Positions 1 to 8,225 of a DNA stretch of 54,354 nt are shown one piece after another; position 1 is the stretch's first letter, and each line of letters begins with the position of its first letter. The stretch is from positions 1 to 54,354 of the forward strand of contig CABIXF010000026.1 in assembly GCA_902362595.1 (NCBI GenBank), read 5' to 3'. This stretch comes from Bacteroidaceae bacterium (GTDB lineage Bacteria; Bacteroidota; Bacteroidia; Bacteroidales; Bacteroidaceae). The position numbers and the translations under genes are program-made. The notes below the pieces were generated by a model. The model was not told the DNA's origin. It saw only the letters and a list, made by a program, of their open reading frames with translations, and did no database searches.

Positions 1-189
1 CTTGCCTTTGGAAGAGTGGCAAGATCCATACAGACACATTATCTGGAAATCATCAACTTCTTTGAGAAGCGTTCCACAAACGCTGCATCTGAATCCTTCA
101 ATGCAAAAATAAAGAGCTTCCGTTCACAGTTCAGGGGAGTAAAGGACAAGGCTTTCTTTTTGTTCAGGCTGGCTAAAATTTATGCTTAA
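1..189 (+). CDS. Transposase, ISL3-like (ISAon1-type), C-terminal fragment
   Basis: The window opens inside this gene, so only the last 62 residues are present. The frame is open from base 1 and stops with TAA at 187-189. The residues NFFEKRSTNAASESFNAKIK are typical of the C-terminal end of ISL3-type DDE transposases, and the Glu before SFNAK is the likely third acidic catalytic residue. The tail FRGVKDKAFFLFRLAKIYA also fits that family as found in Bacteroidetes. The protein would cut and join the ends of its insertion sequence. The left part of the element lies outside the window, so it is not known whether the copy is intact. Family recognition is from memory of the motif, not a search. 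Confidence 0.8.
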   Translation, partial: LAFGRVARSIQTHYLEIINFFEKRSTNAASESFNAKIKSFRSQFRGVKDKAFFLFRLAKIYA

Positions 190-228
190 TCAACGAATCC
201 CTCAGATTTTTACGTTGAGCCTTTTTTT
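190..228 (+). terminator. Terminator or right end of the insertion sequence
   Basis: TCAACG (190-196 region) pairs with CGTTGA at 213-218 and a run of seven T follows at 222-228. It sits directly behind the transposase stop codon. It could equally be part of the element's terminal inverted repeat. Confidence 0.5.
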
Positions 229-262
229 GTGCAACTACCTCTCTTGGTAAGGCTAAAACAAA

Positions 263-293
263 AAAGCCGTTTCAAATTTCTTTGAAACAGCTT
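263..293 (-). terminator. Intrinsic terminator of the tRNA-Glu operon
   Basis: GTTTCAAA and TTTGAAAC form an 8-bp stem, extended by AAGC/GCTT, with a T-rich tract on the minus strand just beyond it. It lies immediately downstream of the two minus-strand tRNA genes. Confidence 0.75.
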
Positions 294-301
294 TCTGAGA
301 G

Positions 302-373
302 TAGCCCGTGGGGGAATCGAACCCCCCTTTCAAGAATGAAAATCTTGCGTCCTAACCGATAGACGAACGGGCC
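302..373 (-). tRNA. tRNA-Glu (TTC), copy 2 of the operon
   Basis: A full cloverleaf can be drawn on the minus strand: 7-bp acceptor stem (GGCCCGT with ACGGGCT, first pair G-T), T arm with GGTTCGATTCC, and an anticodon stem CAAGA/TCTTG around the loop TTTTCAT, giving anticodon TTC. The 72 bases are the same as those of the neighbouring copy at 417-488. CCA is not encoded. Confidence 0.95.
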
Positions 374-416
374 ATCCTTTTGCACCGGATTTCCGTGTGT
401 GTTATTTCTTTTTCAG

Positions 417-488
417 TAGCCCGTGGGGGAATCGAACCCCCCTTTCAAGAATGAAAATCTTGCGTCCTAACCGATAGACGAACGGGCC
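417..488 (-). tRNA. tRNA-Glu (TTC), copy 1 of the operon
   Basis: This has the same 72-base sequence and fold as the copy at 302-373, with anticodon TTC and discriminator A. The two genes are 43 bases apart and read from one promoter upstream at 528-557, so they are probably cut from a single transcript. Confidence 0.95.
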
Positions 489-527
489 ATCCTGGCTTTG
501 TGTTGAGGCGTTTCTCAATCACGGGTG

Positions 528-557
528 CAAAGGTACGCATTATTTTTGAATTTGCAA
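528..557 (-). promoter_or_regulatory. Bacteroidetes-type promoter of the tRNA-Glu operon
   Basis: On the minus strand a -7 box TACCTTTG (528-535) is preceded, after 19 bases, by TTG (555-557). This matches the TTTG-N19-TAnnTTTG promoter known for Bacteroides. Confidence 0.75.
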
Positions 558-606
558 GCGTTTTATGAAAAAAAGATGCATATTGGGTCAATTTTATGTA
601 TAACGG

Positions 607-712
607 AAAACGTCTAAGCGTTTTGCTTCAAACGCCGAAACGTTTTCTACAAAACGCTTAGACGTTTTACATAAAACGCAAGGGCGTTTTATTGCAAACG
701 TCCTTGCGTTTT
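607..712. repeat. Array of five AAACG...CGTTT palindromic modules
   Basis: Five modules of about 18-20 bases, each starting AAAACG or AAACG and ending CGTTTT, follow each other between the tRNA operon and fbp. Modules pair with each other: 607-625 with 650-668 is a perfect 19-bp inverted repeat, and 673-689 with 696-712 pairs over 17 bases with one G-T. The last pair is followed by T residues on both strands, so it can serve as the fbp terminator on the minus strand. A related array lies at 19262-19345. The rest of 490-758 shows only the tRNA promoter and no gene. Confidence 0.75.
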
Positions 713-758
713 TTAAGGGGTATCTTAACGACTGAAAAATCGATAGAGAATTTTCAAA

Positions 759-2756
759 TTAAATACCTTTTTCCTTGATAATACCATTCTGATAAGCCAC
801 CAGCAATTTTTTCAGGTCTTCAATCTGGACCATCAGTTCTCGTCCCTTGTCGGTGTCTTTCACCATCATTCGTTTGCTGCTCAGCTCTACGATTTGGGTG
901 GTCGACTTGATATCGAGTCCTTCTTCGATTGCTTTCTGGGTGGAAGTGAACGGTTCATGTTGTACGAGTTGGAAACCGCGGGAGTGATATACCAGTGTAT
1001 AGCCTGCAATACCTGTTTCCGGCTGGTAAGCTTTGGAGAATCCTCCGTCGATGACCATCAGTTTTCCGTTGGCTTTGATGGGTTTTTCTCCCTTCACGGC
1101 TTTCACGGGTACATGTCCGTTGATGATGTGGCGGTGCTCGCCTTCCACTCCAAACTCATCCATAATCATGTCGCAGATATCTTCCCGGTCGCGTAGGGTA
1201 TAATAGTATCCTTTCACCTCCTTGTGTGTCTCCTTGTCGGTCAGGAAGTATCGTTCAAAAGTAGCCATCTTGCTCTTGTCGAAAGCGGGAGAATCTTTTC
1301 CGCACCACAGATACCAGATGAAATCTTTGGCAAAAGCTTTCTCCGGATGGTCGTCTTCTGCGAAATAGGCCGTACGAATAAGTTGTCCTACCCGTTTCAG
1401 TAGGGCCTCACCTTTATATTTGTTACCCAGTATTTCTACTTCTTTCAAGGTTCCGTCGGCGTTCATCGGCATGGAAGCATGGAAAAGCAGGTTGGAATTG
1501 CAGACATTGTACATGCAGCCGTAACGGAAGATGCATTTCATGTGTTTGCGCAATTTCTCACTGCCCGTAAAGGAATTGTGCAGTTTCAGCACGATTTCCT
1601 GTTCTTCTTCCGTCAGCTGGTACGGGTTTTCCGGGTCGACGGTGGGGAACAGACAGTCGCGCATCTCATAATCTTTTCCATCAAGCTGGAATACTTTCCG
1701 TTTGAAGTCAATGTGATGCAGGAGCAGTCGGCTGTTCATGTCAAACTCCGGATGGCGGAGAATGGCGGCTGCTTCCAGCTTGAACTGTATGATGGTGATG
1801 GCCTTATGCATCTGTGCGATGAGCCGTAAGGTCTTGTCGTTGTAGGTGCTGCTTTCCGGCGCAATTTTGGGCGCAAAATACTGGCATGGGTCGTTGGCGT
1901 ATGCCTCCATGGCAAAAGTGGCCAGCGGAAGCAGATTGATTCCGTATCCGTCTTCCAAGGCCGAGAGATTGCCGTAGCGCATGGCCAGACGGAGCACGTT
2001 GGCGATGCAGCAGTCGTTGCCGGAAGCGGCTCCCATCCACAGGATATCGTGATTACCCCACTGGATGTCAAAGTTATGATAGTCGCAAAGTGTGTCCATG
2101 ATGATGTGCGGACCGGGACCGCGGTCGAAGATATCTCCCAAAATGTGCAGGGAATCGATAGTCAGCCGTTGGATAAGGTTGCACAAGGCAATGATGAAGT
2201 CATCGGCACGTCGTGTGTCAATGATGGTACGGATGATGACATTGATATAGGCCTGCTTGTTGGGGTCCATGGAGCTTTCGTGAAGCAATTCCTGAATAAT
2301 GTAGGAAAATTCTTCAGGCAGTGCCTTGCGGACCTTTGAGCGGGTATATTTAGACGAAACGTTCTGGCAGACTTTGACAAGCTGGTTCAGGGTGATGACA
2401 TACCAGTCTACCAAATCTTTTTCCACTTCCTTTACCAGTTGCAGCTTTTGTTCGGGATAATAAATCAGCGTACAAAGCTCTTTTTTCTCCATTTCGCGGA
2501 GGTTGTTGCCAAATATTTCGTTGACTTTTCGCTTGATGGCTCCAGAGGCGTTGCGGAGCACATGTTGAAAAGCTTCGTATTCCCCGTGTAGGTCGGCCAG
2601 AAAGTGTTCTGTACCTTTCGGCAGATTGAGGATAGCTTCCAGGTTGATGATTTCCGTACTGGCAGCTGCCAGGCTGGGAAAATCGTGGGAGAGGAGTTCC
2701 AGGTAACGGATGTCCTCTTGTATCATTTCGGGAGTGATTTGTTTGTACGTTTCCAT
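759..2756 (-). CDS. fbp: Fructose-1,6-bisphosphatase, class III
   Basis: This cytoplasmic metalloenzyme would remove the 1-phosphate from fructose 1,6-bisphosphate, the committed step of gluconeogenesis. The 665-residue length and overall sequence fit the class III (Firmicutes/Bacteroidetes) FBPase family, which is unrelated to the E. coli class I enzyme. Metallophosphatase-like motifs are visible: DLHGE at residues 55-59, GDIFDRG at 207-213 and GNHD at 234-237, which supply the usual Asp, His and Asn metal ligands. The ATG at 2754-2756 begins METYKQITPEM. The gene follows the transporter at 2782-4443 on the same strand with a 25-base gap and is probably cotranscribed with it. Transcription likely ends in the palindromic array at 673-712. 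Confidence 0.95.
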   Translation of the reverse strand: METYKQITPEMIQEDIRYLELLSHDFPSLAAASTEIINLEAILNLPKGTEHFLADLHGEYEAFQHVLRNASGAIKRKVNEIFGNNLREMEKKELCTLIYYPEQKLQLVKEVEKDLVDWYVITLNQLVKVCQNVSSKYTRSKVRKALPEEFSYIIQELLHESSMDPNKQAYINVIIRTIIDTRRADDFIIALCNLIQRLTIDSLHILGDIFDRGPGPHIIMDTLCDYHNFDIQWGNHDILWMGAASGNDCCIANVLRLAMRYGNLSALEDGYGINLLPLATFAMEAYANDPCQYFAPKIAPESSTYNDKTLRLIAQMHKAITIIQFKLEAAAILRHPEFDMNSRLLLHHIDFKRKVFQLDGKDYEMRDCLFPTVDPENPYQLTEEEQEIVLKLHNSFTGSEKLRKHMKCIFRYGCMYNVCNSNLLFHASMPMNADGTLKEVEILGNKYKGEALLKRVGQLIRTAYFAEDDHPEKAFAKDFIWYLWCGKDSPAFDKSKMATFERYFLTDKETHKEVKGYYYTLRDREDICDMIMDEFGVEGEHRHIINGHVPVKAVKGEKPIKANGKLMVIDGGFSKAYQPETGIAGYTLVYHSRGFQLVQHEPFTSTQKAIEEGLDIKSTTQIVELSSKRMMVKDTDKGRELMVQIEDLKKLLVAYQNGIIKEKGI

Positions 2757-2781
2757 GATATGGCTTGAGTTAAGATTTTGT

Positions 2782-4443
2782 TTATAAGAATAGCATCAGT
2801 ACCAACTGGGCAATGATGACGCGGGTAAACATGCCGAGCGGATATACGGTGGCATAACTTACGGATGGTTCATCACCGGGTATGATGTCGTTGGCATAAT
2901 TCAGTGCCATGGGGTTGGCCATGCTTCCGCACAGCATGCCGCAGGTATTTCCAAAGTCCATCTTGCACAGACGGAGGGCCACTATGGCCATGATGACAAC
3001 CGGGATGAAGGTAATCAGGAAACCAATTCCGACCCACAAGGCTCCTTCCGGTCGCATGACGGTTTCAAAGAAATGGGCTCCGGCATCCAGTCCGAGGCAG
3101 GCCAGGTAGAGAGAAAGCCCGATACCTCTCAGCATGAGGTTGGCACTTCGGGTAGTATAAGTCACCAGGTGCAGACGAGGCCCGTATGCACCTATCAGAA
3201 TACCCATGACGATGGGACCTCCTGCCAGTCCCAGTTTGACGGGAGAACTGATTCCTGGAATGGCGATGGGAATGGAACCGACCACCAGTCCCAGTACGAT
3301 ACCGATAAAAATGGAAGCCAGGTTAGGGTCTTTCAGTGTTTTGACGGTATTCCCCAATACTTTTTCTACGTTTTGGATGGCTGCAGCTTCACCTACTACG
3401 GTCAGTCGGTCGCCCAATTGCAATACCAGTCCGGGGGTAGCCAGCAGTTGTACACCGCTTCGGAGTACCCGGCTGATGTTGATTCCGTAAGTATTTCTCA
3501 GTCGGAGTGAGCCCAGCTTCTTTCCGTTGATTTCCGGGCGCGACACGATGATGTGCTTGGATATCAACTTGCTGTCGATGGCATTCCAATCGATGTCCTC
3601 CTTGTTCCAATCCCGTTTCTCCTGTTCGCCGAAAAGAATGGTCAGTGTCGGTGCATCTTTTTCGGTGGTGATTACTAGGATACGGTCGTTTTCCTTCAGT
3701 ATCTTTTCGGAAGTAGGAATACTGACCATGCCTTCTCTCCAAAGACGGGAAATGACGAATTTGGGATAGCCGGCTTGAGCGATATCTTGTATGCTTTTAT
3801 TGAAGATAGCAGGATTGTGTACCTGAAAAGTAGCGATGTAGGTGTGATTCGGGTCATCGTGTTCATGTTCCTGCATATCGGACGGGCGGACAAAGAATTT
3901 TTTAATGACCAGAATCGCGAAAATGACACCTACCACACCTAGCGGATAAGTTACTGCACAGCTGAGGGCTGCTCCACTGGTGGGTTCTCCCAACTGTTTC
4001 AGGGTCTGTTGAGCCGCTCCAAGTGCAGGGGTATTGGTGGTGGCACCACACAGGATACCAATCATGTCAGGTAATCCGATGGGGGTGGTCAGACTCAGTA
4101 TTACGGCCATTATTGTACCTAGAAAAATAACTCCCAGCCCCAGCATGTTCAGACGGTATCCGCCCCGCTGGAAAGAACTGAAGAAGCCGGGACCCACCTG
4201 CAGCCCGAGTGCATACACAAAAAGTACCAGTCCGAAACTTTCTGCGTAACTCAGCATCTGTGGGTCGATGGAAAAACCGAGATGTCCGGCCAGAATGCCA
4301 GTAAAGAAAACAAATGTAACTCCGAGAGAAATTCCGCAAACATGAATTTTTCCCAGTCCTAACCCGATGGCTGTAATCAGGGAAAGTATGACGACCGCCT
4401 GTAGTGCGGATTGTTCCACAAATAAATTAATTAACCATTCCAT
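2782..4443 (-). CDS. AspT/YidE-YbjL family transporter
   Basis: This is an inner-membrane protein of 553 residues with the two-part layout of the aspartate:alanine exchanger superfamily: about five hydrophobic helices, a soluble middle of about 160 residues, then about five more helices. The middle holds two RCK_C (TrkA-C)-like segments around residues 200-360, for example the stretches with ISRLWREGMVSIPTSEKIL and VLQLGDRLTVVG, which in relatives bind regulatory ligands. The repeats GILCGATTNTPALGAAQQ and GMLCGSMANPMALNYAND are the duplicated substrate-path motifs. Family members exchange amino or dicarboxylic acids; the substrate here cannot be read from sequence. It precedes fbp on the same strand. 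A -7 promoter box lies only a few bases before the ATG at 4443, so the transcript may be leaderless. Confidence 0.85.
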   Translation of the reverse strand: MEWLINLFVEQSALQAVVILSLITAIGLGLGKIHVCGISLGVTFVFFTGILAGHLGFSIDPQMLSYAESFGLVLFVYALGLQVGPGFFSSFQRGGYRLNMLGLGVIFLGTIMAVILSLTTPIGLPDMIGILCGATTNTPALGAAQQTLKQLGEPTSGAALSCAVTYPLGVVGVIFAILVIKKFFVRPSDMQEHEHDDPNHTYIATFQVHNPAIFNKSIQDIAQAGYPKFVISRLWREGMVSIPTSEKILKENDRILVITTEKDAPTLTILFGEQEKRDWNKEDIDWNAIDSKLISKHIIVSRPEINGKKLGSLRLRNTYGINISRVLRSGVQLLATPGLVLQLGDRLTVVGEAAAIQNVEKVLGNTVKTLKDPNLASIFIGIVLGLVVGSIPIAIPGISSPVKLGLAGGPIVMGILIGAYGPRLHLVTYTTRSANLMLRGIGLSLYLACLGLDAGAHFFETVMRPEGALWVGIGFLITFIPVVIMAIVALRLCKMDFGNTCGMLCGSMANPMALNYANDIIPGDEPSVSYATVYPLGMFTRVIIAQLVLMLFL

Positions 4444-4447
4444 GCTG

Positions 4448-4455
4448 CAAAGATA
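4448..4455 (-). promoter_or_regulatory. -7 box directly before the AspT-type transporter
   Basis: On the minus strand TATCTTTG is followed by only four bases (CAGC) and then the ATG at 4443. No clear -33 element was seen. Confidence 0.45.
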
Positions 4456-4519
4456 TATACTTTGGCGAAAATAAATCTTCTGTGCCCGACAAAATGTTAG
4501 AAAAGTGCACCGATAACAA

Positions 4520-4571
4520 ATCCCCGAAGGGTTTCCGGGCGGAATGTAGCCACAGAAAAGCCTTCGGGGAT
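4520..4571 (-). terminator. Hairpin downstream of glnN
   Basis: TCCCCGAAGG (4521-4530) and CCTTCGGGGA (4561-4570) form a perfect 10-bp stem 32 bases beyond the glnN stop. The trailing T tract on the minus strand is weak, so it may attenuate rather than stop transcription into the transporter gene. Confidence 0.55.
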
Positions 4572-4602
4572 GATAAAATAATTGCGAGGTGGAACTTGTG
4601 GG

Positions 4603-6792
4603 TTACCGAACGAACAGCAGTTCGCGGTATTTCGGAAGTGTCCACATCTGGTCGTCGACAATCAGTTCCAGTTTGTCGATATGGTAACGGATCTGTTCCA
4701 ACATCGGAGCTACCGTGTCATGATAAGCAATGGCTTTTTCACGTTCGCTGGCAATGCGGTTGGCAACCTTGCGGGCTTCTATCATTTCGTCTACATGTTT
4801 CTTGATGAATGAAGTATGTTCAGAAATTGCCTTGATGATGGCCAAATTTTCGGCTGACAATGCGTGAGCTTCGTCTTCCGGGAACAGTGATTTCATCTTG
4901 TAGGCATTGTCAATCAGTTTGGTCTGGTATTCAATGGCTACTGGAACGACGTGGTTCATCACCAAGTCGCCCAATACACGGGCTTCAATCTGGATTTTCT
5001 TGGTGTACATTTCCCATTTCACTTCATTGCGGGCCTCCAGTTCCTTGCGTGTCATGACACCGGTAAATTCGAACATACGGATACTTTCCGGTTTCAGGTA
5101 GTTGTCAAAGATAACCGGACAGCTGGTTTCGCAGTCCAGTCCGCGGCGGGCGGCTTCTTCCTTCCATTCTTCACTGTAGCCGTTTCCGTCGAAGCGGATT
5201 GGTTTGCATTCTTTGATGCATTTGCGTACAATCTGGATGATGGCTGAAATTTTGGGTTCTCCTCTTTCAATCAGTTCGTCGACTTCTTTCTTGAATTCAA
5301 TAAGTTGTTCGGCTACAGCAGCATTCAACGCAATCATGGCACTGGCGCAGTTGGCTTCAGAACCTGGTGCACGGAATTCGAAACGGTTGCCGGTGAAGGC
5401 GAACGGAGAAGTACGGTTACGGTCGGTGTTATCAATCAGCAGTTCCGGAATCTGCGGAATATCGAGTTTCATTCCTTGTTTTCCCCCTAAAGAAACGAGG
5501 TCGTCGTTGGTACTTTCTTCCAGGTGGTCGAGTACCTTGCTGAGCTGTGTACCCAGGAAAGAAGAGATGATGGCAGGAGGTGCTTCGTTGGCTCCCAGAC
5601 GGTGTGCGTTGGTAGCGCTCATGATAGAAGCCTTCAGCAGTCCGTTGTGACGGTATACAGCCATCAGTGTGTTGACCACAAATGTAATGAAGCGCAGATT
5701 TTCTTCAGAAGTTTTTCCCGGAGCCATCAGCAGGGTGCCGGTATCTGTACCGAGCGACCAGTTGTTGTGCTTACCGGAACCGTTGACACCTTTGAACGGC
5801 TTTTCATGCAGCAGTACACGGAATCCGTGGTTGCGTGCAATTTTTCGCATGAGCGACATGACCAGCATGTTGTGGTCGACAGCCAGGTTGCATTCTTCAT
5901 AAATGGGGGCTAGCTCAAACTGGTTCGGAGCTACCTCGTTGTGACGTGTCTTGACTGGAATACCCAATTCGAGCGACTGGATTTCAAGTTCTTTCATGAA
6001 AGCGGCCACACGGGTAGGGATAGCACCGAAATAGTGGTCTTCCAACTGCTGGTTCTTTGAAGCCTCGTGCCCCATCAGCGTACGTCCTGTCAGCAGCAGG
6101 TCCGGACGGGCGGCATACAAACCTTCGTCTACCAGGAAATATTCCTGTTCCCAGCCCAGGTAGGAGACAATTTTTTTGACAGATGGATCGAAGTAATGCA
6201 TGACGTCCAAGGCAGCTTTGTTGACTGCGCGGAGAGCTTTCAGCAGCGGAGCTTTGTAGTCGAGTGATTCTCCGGTGTAGGCGATGAACACTGTGGGAAT
6301 ACACAAGGTGTCGTCTACCACAAATACGGGTGAAGAAGGATCCCATGCACTGTAACCGCGGGCTTCGAATGTGTTACGGATACCTCCGTTCGGGAATGAA
6401 GAACCATCTGATTCCTGCTGTACCAGCAGTTTGCCGGAGAATTCTTCCAGCATGCCGCCTTTTCCGTCGTGTTCCACGAAAGCATCGTGCTTTTCAGCCG
6501 TTCCTTCTGTCAAAGGCTGGAACCAGTGAGTGTAGTGAGTAACTCCCAGTTCAATGGCCCATTTTTTCATTCCGTCGGCTACGGCATTGGCGATGCTACG
6601 GTCGAGAGAAGCACCGTTGTCAATTACGTCAATCAGTTTGGCATAGACATTGCTCGGCAGATACTTGAACATTTTTTCCCGGTTGAACACGTATTTCGCA
6701 AAATACTCACTCGGACGTTCAGCGGGTGAAGGTACGTCTACCGGTTTTTTGTGGAATGCCTTTTCCACTACTCTGAATCTTAATTTTGACAT
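4603..6792 (-). CDS. glnN: Glutamine synthetase, type III
   Basis: Cytoplasmic ligase that makes glutamine from glutamate, ammonia and ATP. The length of 729 residues is that known for the GSIII enzyme of Bacteroides fragilis, and is much longer than GSI or GSII. Recognisable catalytic blocks include the ATP/glutamate-binding stretch NGSGKHNNWSLGTDTG, the segment NRTSPFAFTGNRFEFRAPG with its active-site arginines, and KTRHNEVAPNQFELAP. The N-terminal VPSPAERPSEYFAKYVFN is a GSIII-specific region. The ATG at 6790-6792 is the first in frame. It lies 53 bases downstream of dapL on the same strand, so nitrogen assimilation and lysine/peptidoglycan precursor synthesis may share a transcript. A stable hairpin follows the stop codon. 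Confidence 0.97.
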   Translation of the reverse strand: MSKLRFRVVEKAFHKKPVDVPSPAERPSEYFAKYVFNREKMFKYLPSNVYAKLIDVIDNGASLDRSIANAVADGMKKWAIELGVTHYTHWFQPLTEGTAEKHDAFVEHDGKGGMLEEFSGKLLVQQESDGSSFPNGGIRNTFEARGYSAWDPSSPVFVVDDTLCIPTVFIAYTGESLDYKAPLLKALRAVNKAALDVMHYFDPSVKKIVSYLGWEQEYFLVDEGLYAARPDLLLTGRTLMGHEASKNQQLEDHYFGAIPTRVAAFMKELEIQSLELGIPVKTRHNEVAPNQFELAPIYEECNLAVDHNMLVMSLMRKIARNHGFRVLLHEKPFKGVNGSGKHNNWSLGTDTGTLLMAPGKTSEENLRFITFVVNTLMAVYRHNGLLKASIMSATNAHRLGANEAPPAIISSFLGTQLSKVLDHLEESTNDDLVSLGGKQGMKLDIPQIPELLIDNTDRNRTSPFAFTGNRFEFRAPGSEANCASAMIALNAAVAEQLIEFKKEVDELIERGEPKISAIIQIVRKCIKECKPIRFDGNGYSEEWKEEAARRGLDCETSCPVIFDNYLKPESIRMFEFTGVMTRKELEARNEVKWEMYTKKIQIEARVLGDLVMNHVVPVAIEYQTKLIDNAYKMKSLFPEDEAHALSAENLAIIKAISEHTSFIKKHVDEMIEARKVANRIASEREKAIAYHDTVAPMLEQIRYHIDKLELIVDDQMWTLPKYRELLFVR

Positions 6793-6845
6793 ACTACCTT
6801 ATTTCTTATTTTAAGTTGTTTGGTTTTTATTTGATGTATGGATGT

Positions 6846-8075
6846 TTATAAACACTGGCAAATTCTCCGGATGCCTTCTTCACATTGGTGACGGTCTCCG
6901 AAAGAAGTGAGGCGTACATATCCTTCACCGCTAGGACCGAATCCAACTCCCGGAGTACTTACTACGTGGGCTTCGTAAAGCAATTTGTCGAAGAATTTCC
7001 ATGCTGTCTGGTTCCCCGGTGCTTTTACCCATAAGTAAGGGGCATTGTCTCCTCCAAAGAACTGGATTCCAGTTTTCGACAGCATTTTTTTCATGATTTT
7101 GGCGTTGTCCATGTAATAGCTTACCATTTTTTTCACTTGTTCCTTCCCTTCCGGCGTATAGATGGCTTCGGCTCCCCGTTGGGTGATATAGGAAACTCCA
7201 TTGAATTTGGTGGACTGGCGTCTGAGCCACAGTTTGTTTAATTGTATCCGTTCGCCTTCCAGTGTGGCGGCCGTCACTTCTTTGGGTATGACCATGTATC
7301 CGCAACGCACTCCGGTGAATCCTGCGGTTTTTGAAAAACTCCGGAATTCGATGGCTACCTTTTTGGCTCCTTTTATTTCATATATGGAGTGGGGAATATC
7401 CGGGTCTTGTATATATGCTTCGTATGCCGCGTCAAAAATAATAAGGGCATCGTTTTCAATGGCATAATTCACCCATTTTTTGAGCTCGCTTTTCGTAAGG
7501 ACGGCTCCGGTGGGATTGTTGGGGTAACATAAATAAATGATGTCTATGCGTTGTTTGGGAATTTCGGGTACAAATTTGTTTTCTATCCGGCAAGGCATGT
7601 ATACGACATTGCTCCATTTGCCGTCTTTTTCCAGTACGCCGGCTCTTCCGCAGGAAACGTTCGAGTCAATATAAGCCGGATAAATGGGATCGGTTACTCC
7701 AATGCTGTTGTCATGTCGCAGGATGTCGCCGATGTTTCCTGTGTCCGACTTTGAACCGTCGCTGATGAATATTTCATTGGCGTCGAAGTTGATACCGTGG
7801 GCGGCATAATCATGTTTTAGGATAGCCTCGATTAAAAAATCGTAGCCTTGTTCGGGACCATATCCCCTGAACGTTTCCGGATTGCCTAGTTCTCCGGCAG
7901 CTTTTTGCATTGCTTCTACACATGCTTTGGGGATAGGAAGGGTCACATCGCCGATTCCCAGATGAATGATGCGGGCCTGGGGATGTGTCACTTTAAAAGA
8001 ATTTACTCTTTTTACAATATCGGTAAACAAGTAGTTTTCCGGTAATTTGAGCAGGTGTTCGTTGACTAATGCCAT
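6846..8075 (-). CDS. dapL: LL-diaminopimelate aminotransferase
   Basis: PLP-dependent cytoplasmic enzyme that converts tetrahydrodipicolinate straight to LL-diaminopimelate using glutamate, bypassing the succinylase steps. The 409-residue protein is a class I/II aminotransferase with NPTG at 187-190, the PLP lysine K249 in SFSKTAGFTGVRCGY, and an N-terminal EHLLKLPENYLF typical of the DapL family found in plants, chlamydiae and Bacteroidetes. The product feeds lysine and meso-DAP for peptidoglycan. The ATG at 8073-8075 is supported by the -7 promoter box 20 bases upstream. It heads a likely dapL-glnN unit. dapF, a frequent neighbour in this phylum, is not in the window. Confidence 0.95.
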   Translation of the reverse strand: MALVNEHLLKLPENYLFTDIVKRVNSFKVTHPQARIIHLGIGDVTLPIPKACVEAMQKAAGELGNPETFRGYGPEQGYDFLIEAILKHDYAAHGINFDANEIFISDGSKSDTGNIGDILRHDNSIGVTDPIYPAYIDSNVSCGRAGVLEKDGKWSNVVYMPCRIENKFVPEIPKQRIDIIYLCYPNNPTGAVLTKSELKKWVNYAIENDALIIFDAAYEAYIQDPDIPHSIYEIKGAKKVAIEFRSFSKTAGFTGVRCGYMVIPKEVTAATLEGERIQLNKLWLRRQSTKFNGVSYITQRGAEAIYTPEGKEQVKKMVSYYMDNAKIMKKMLSKTGIQFFGGDNAPYLWVKAPGNQTAWKFFDKLLYEAHVVSTPGVGFGPSGEGYVRLTSFGDRHQCEEGIRRICQCL

Positions 8076-8094
8076 TTATTATTCTATTTGCCGG

Positions 8095-8102
8095 CAAAAG
8101 TA
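8095..8102 (-). promoter_or_regulatory. -7 promoter box of dapL
   Basis: TACTTTTG on the minus strand, 19 bases before the dapL ATG. No convincing -33 box was seen. Confidence 0.5.
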
Positions 8103-8189
8103 CGAAAATCATGTCATTTTTAAAAGTATGTGCTCTCTTATTTTCGTATTTTTGGACTTGATATAAGTCAATTATTTGGATTTTTTTCT

Positions 8190-8197
8190 TACTTTTG
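8190..8197 (+). promoter_or_regulatory. -7 promoter box of the YitT-like gene
   Basis: TACTTTTG followed by CAG, 28 bases before the ATG at 8226. It is divergent to the dapL promoter in the same 150-base gap. Confidence 0.5.
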
Positions 8198-8225
8198 CAG
8201 TTGAATTTTAAAGATTATCCATAAA

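Noticed and set aside
607..712. Possible CRISPR array
   Set aside because: The constant parts are only the short module ends, the variable cores are 6-8 bases and pair with each other, and no cas gene is near. It is better read as palindromic repeats.
894..1196. Plus-strand open frame of 100 codons inside fbp
   Set aside because: It is antisense to a clear metalloenzyme gene, has no promoter, and its composition mirrors the fbp codons.
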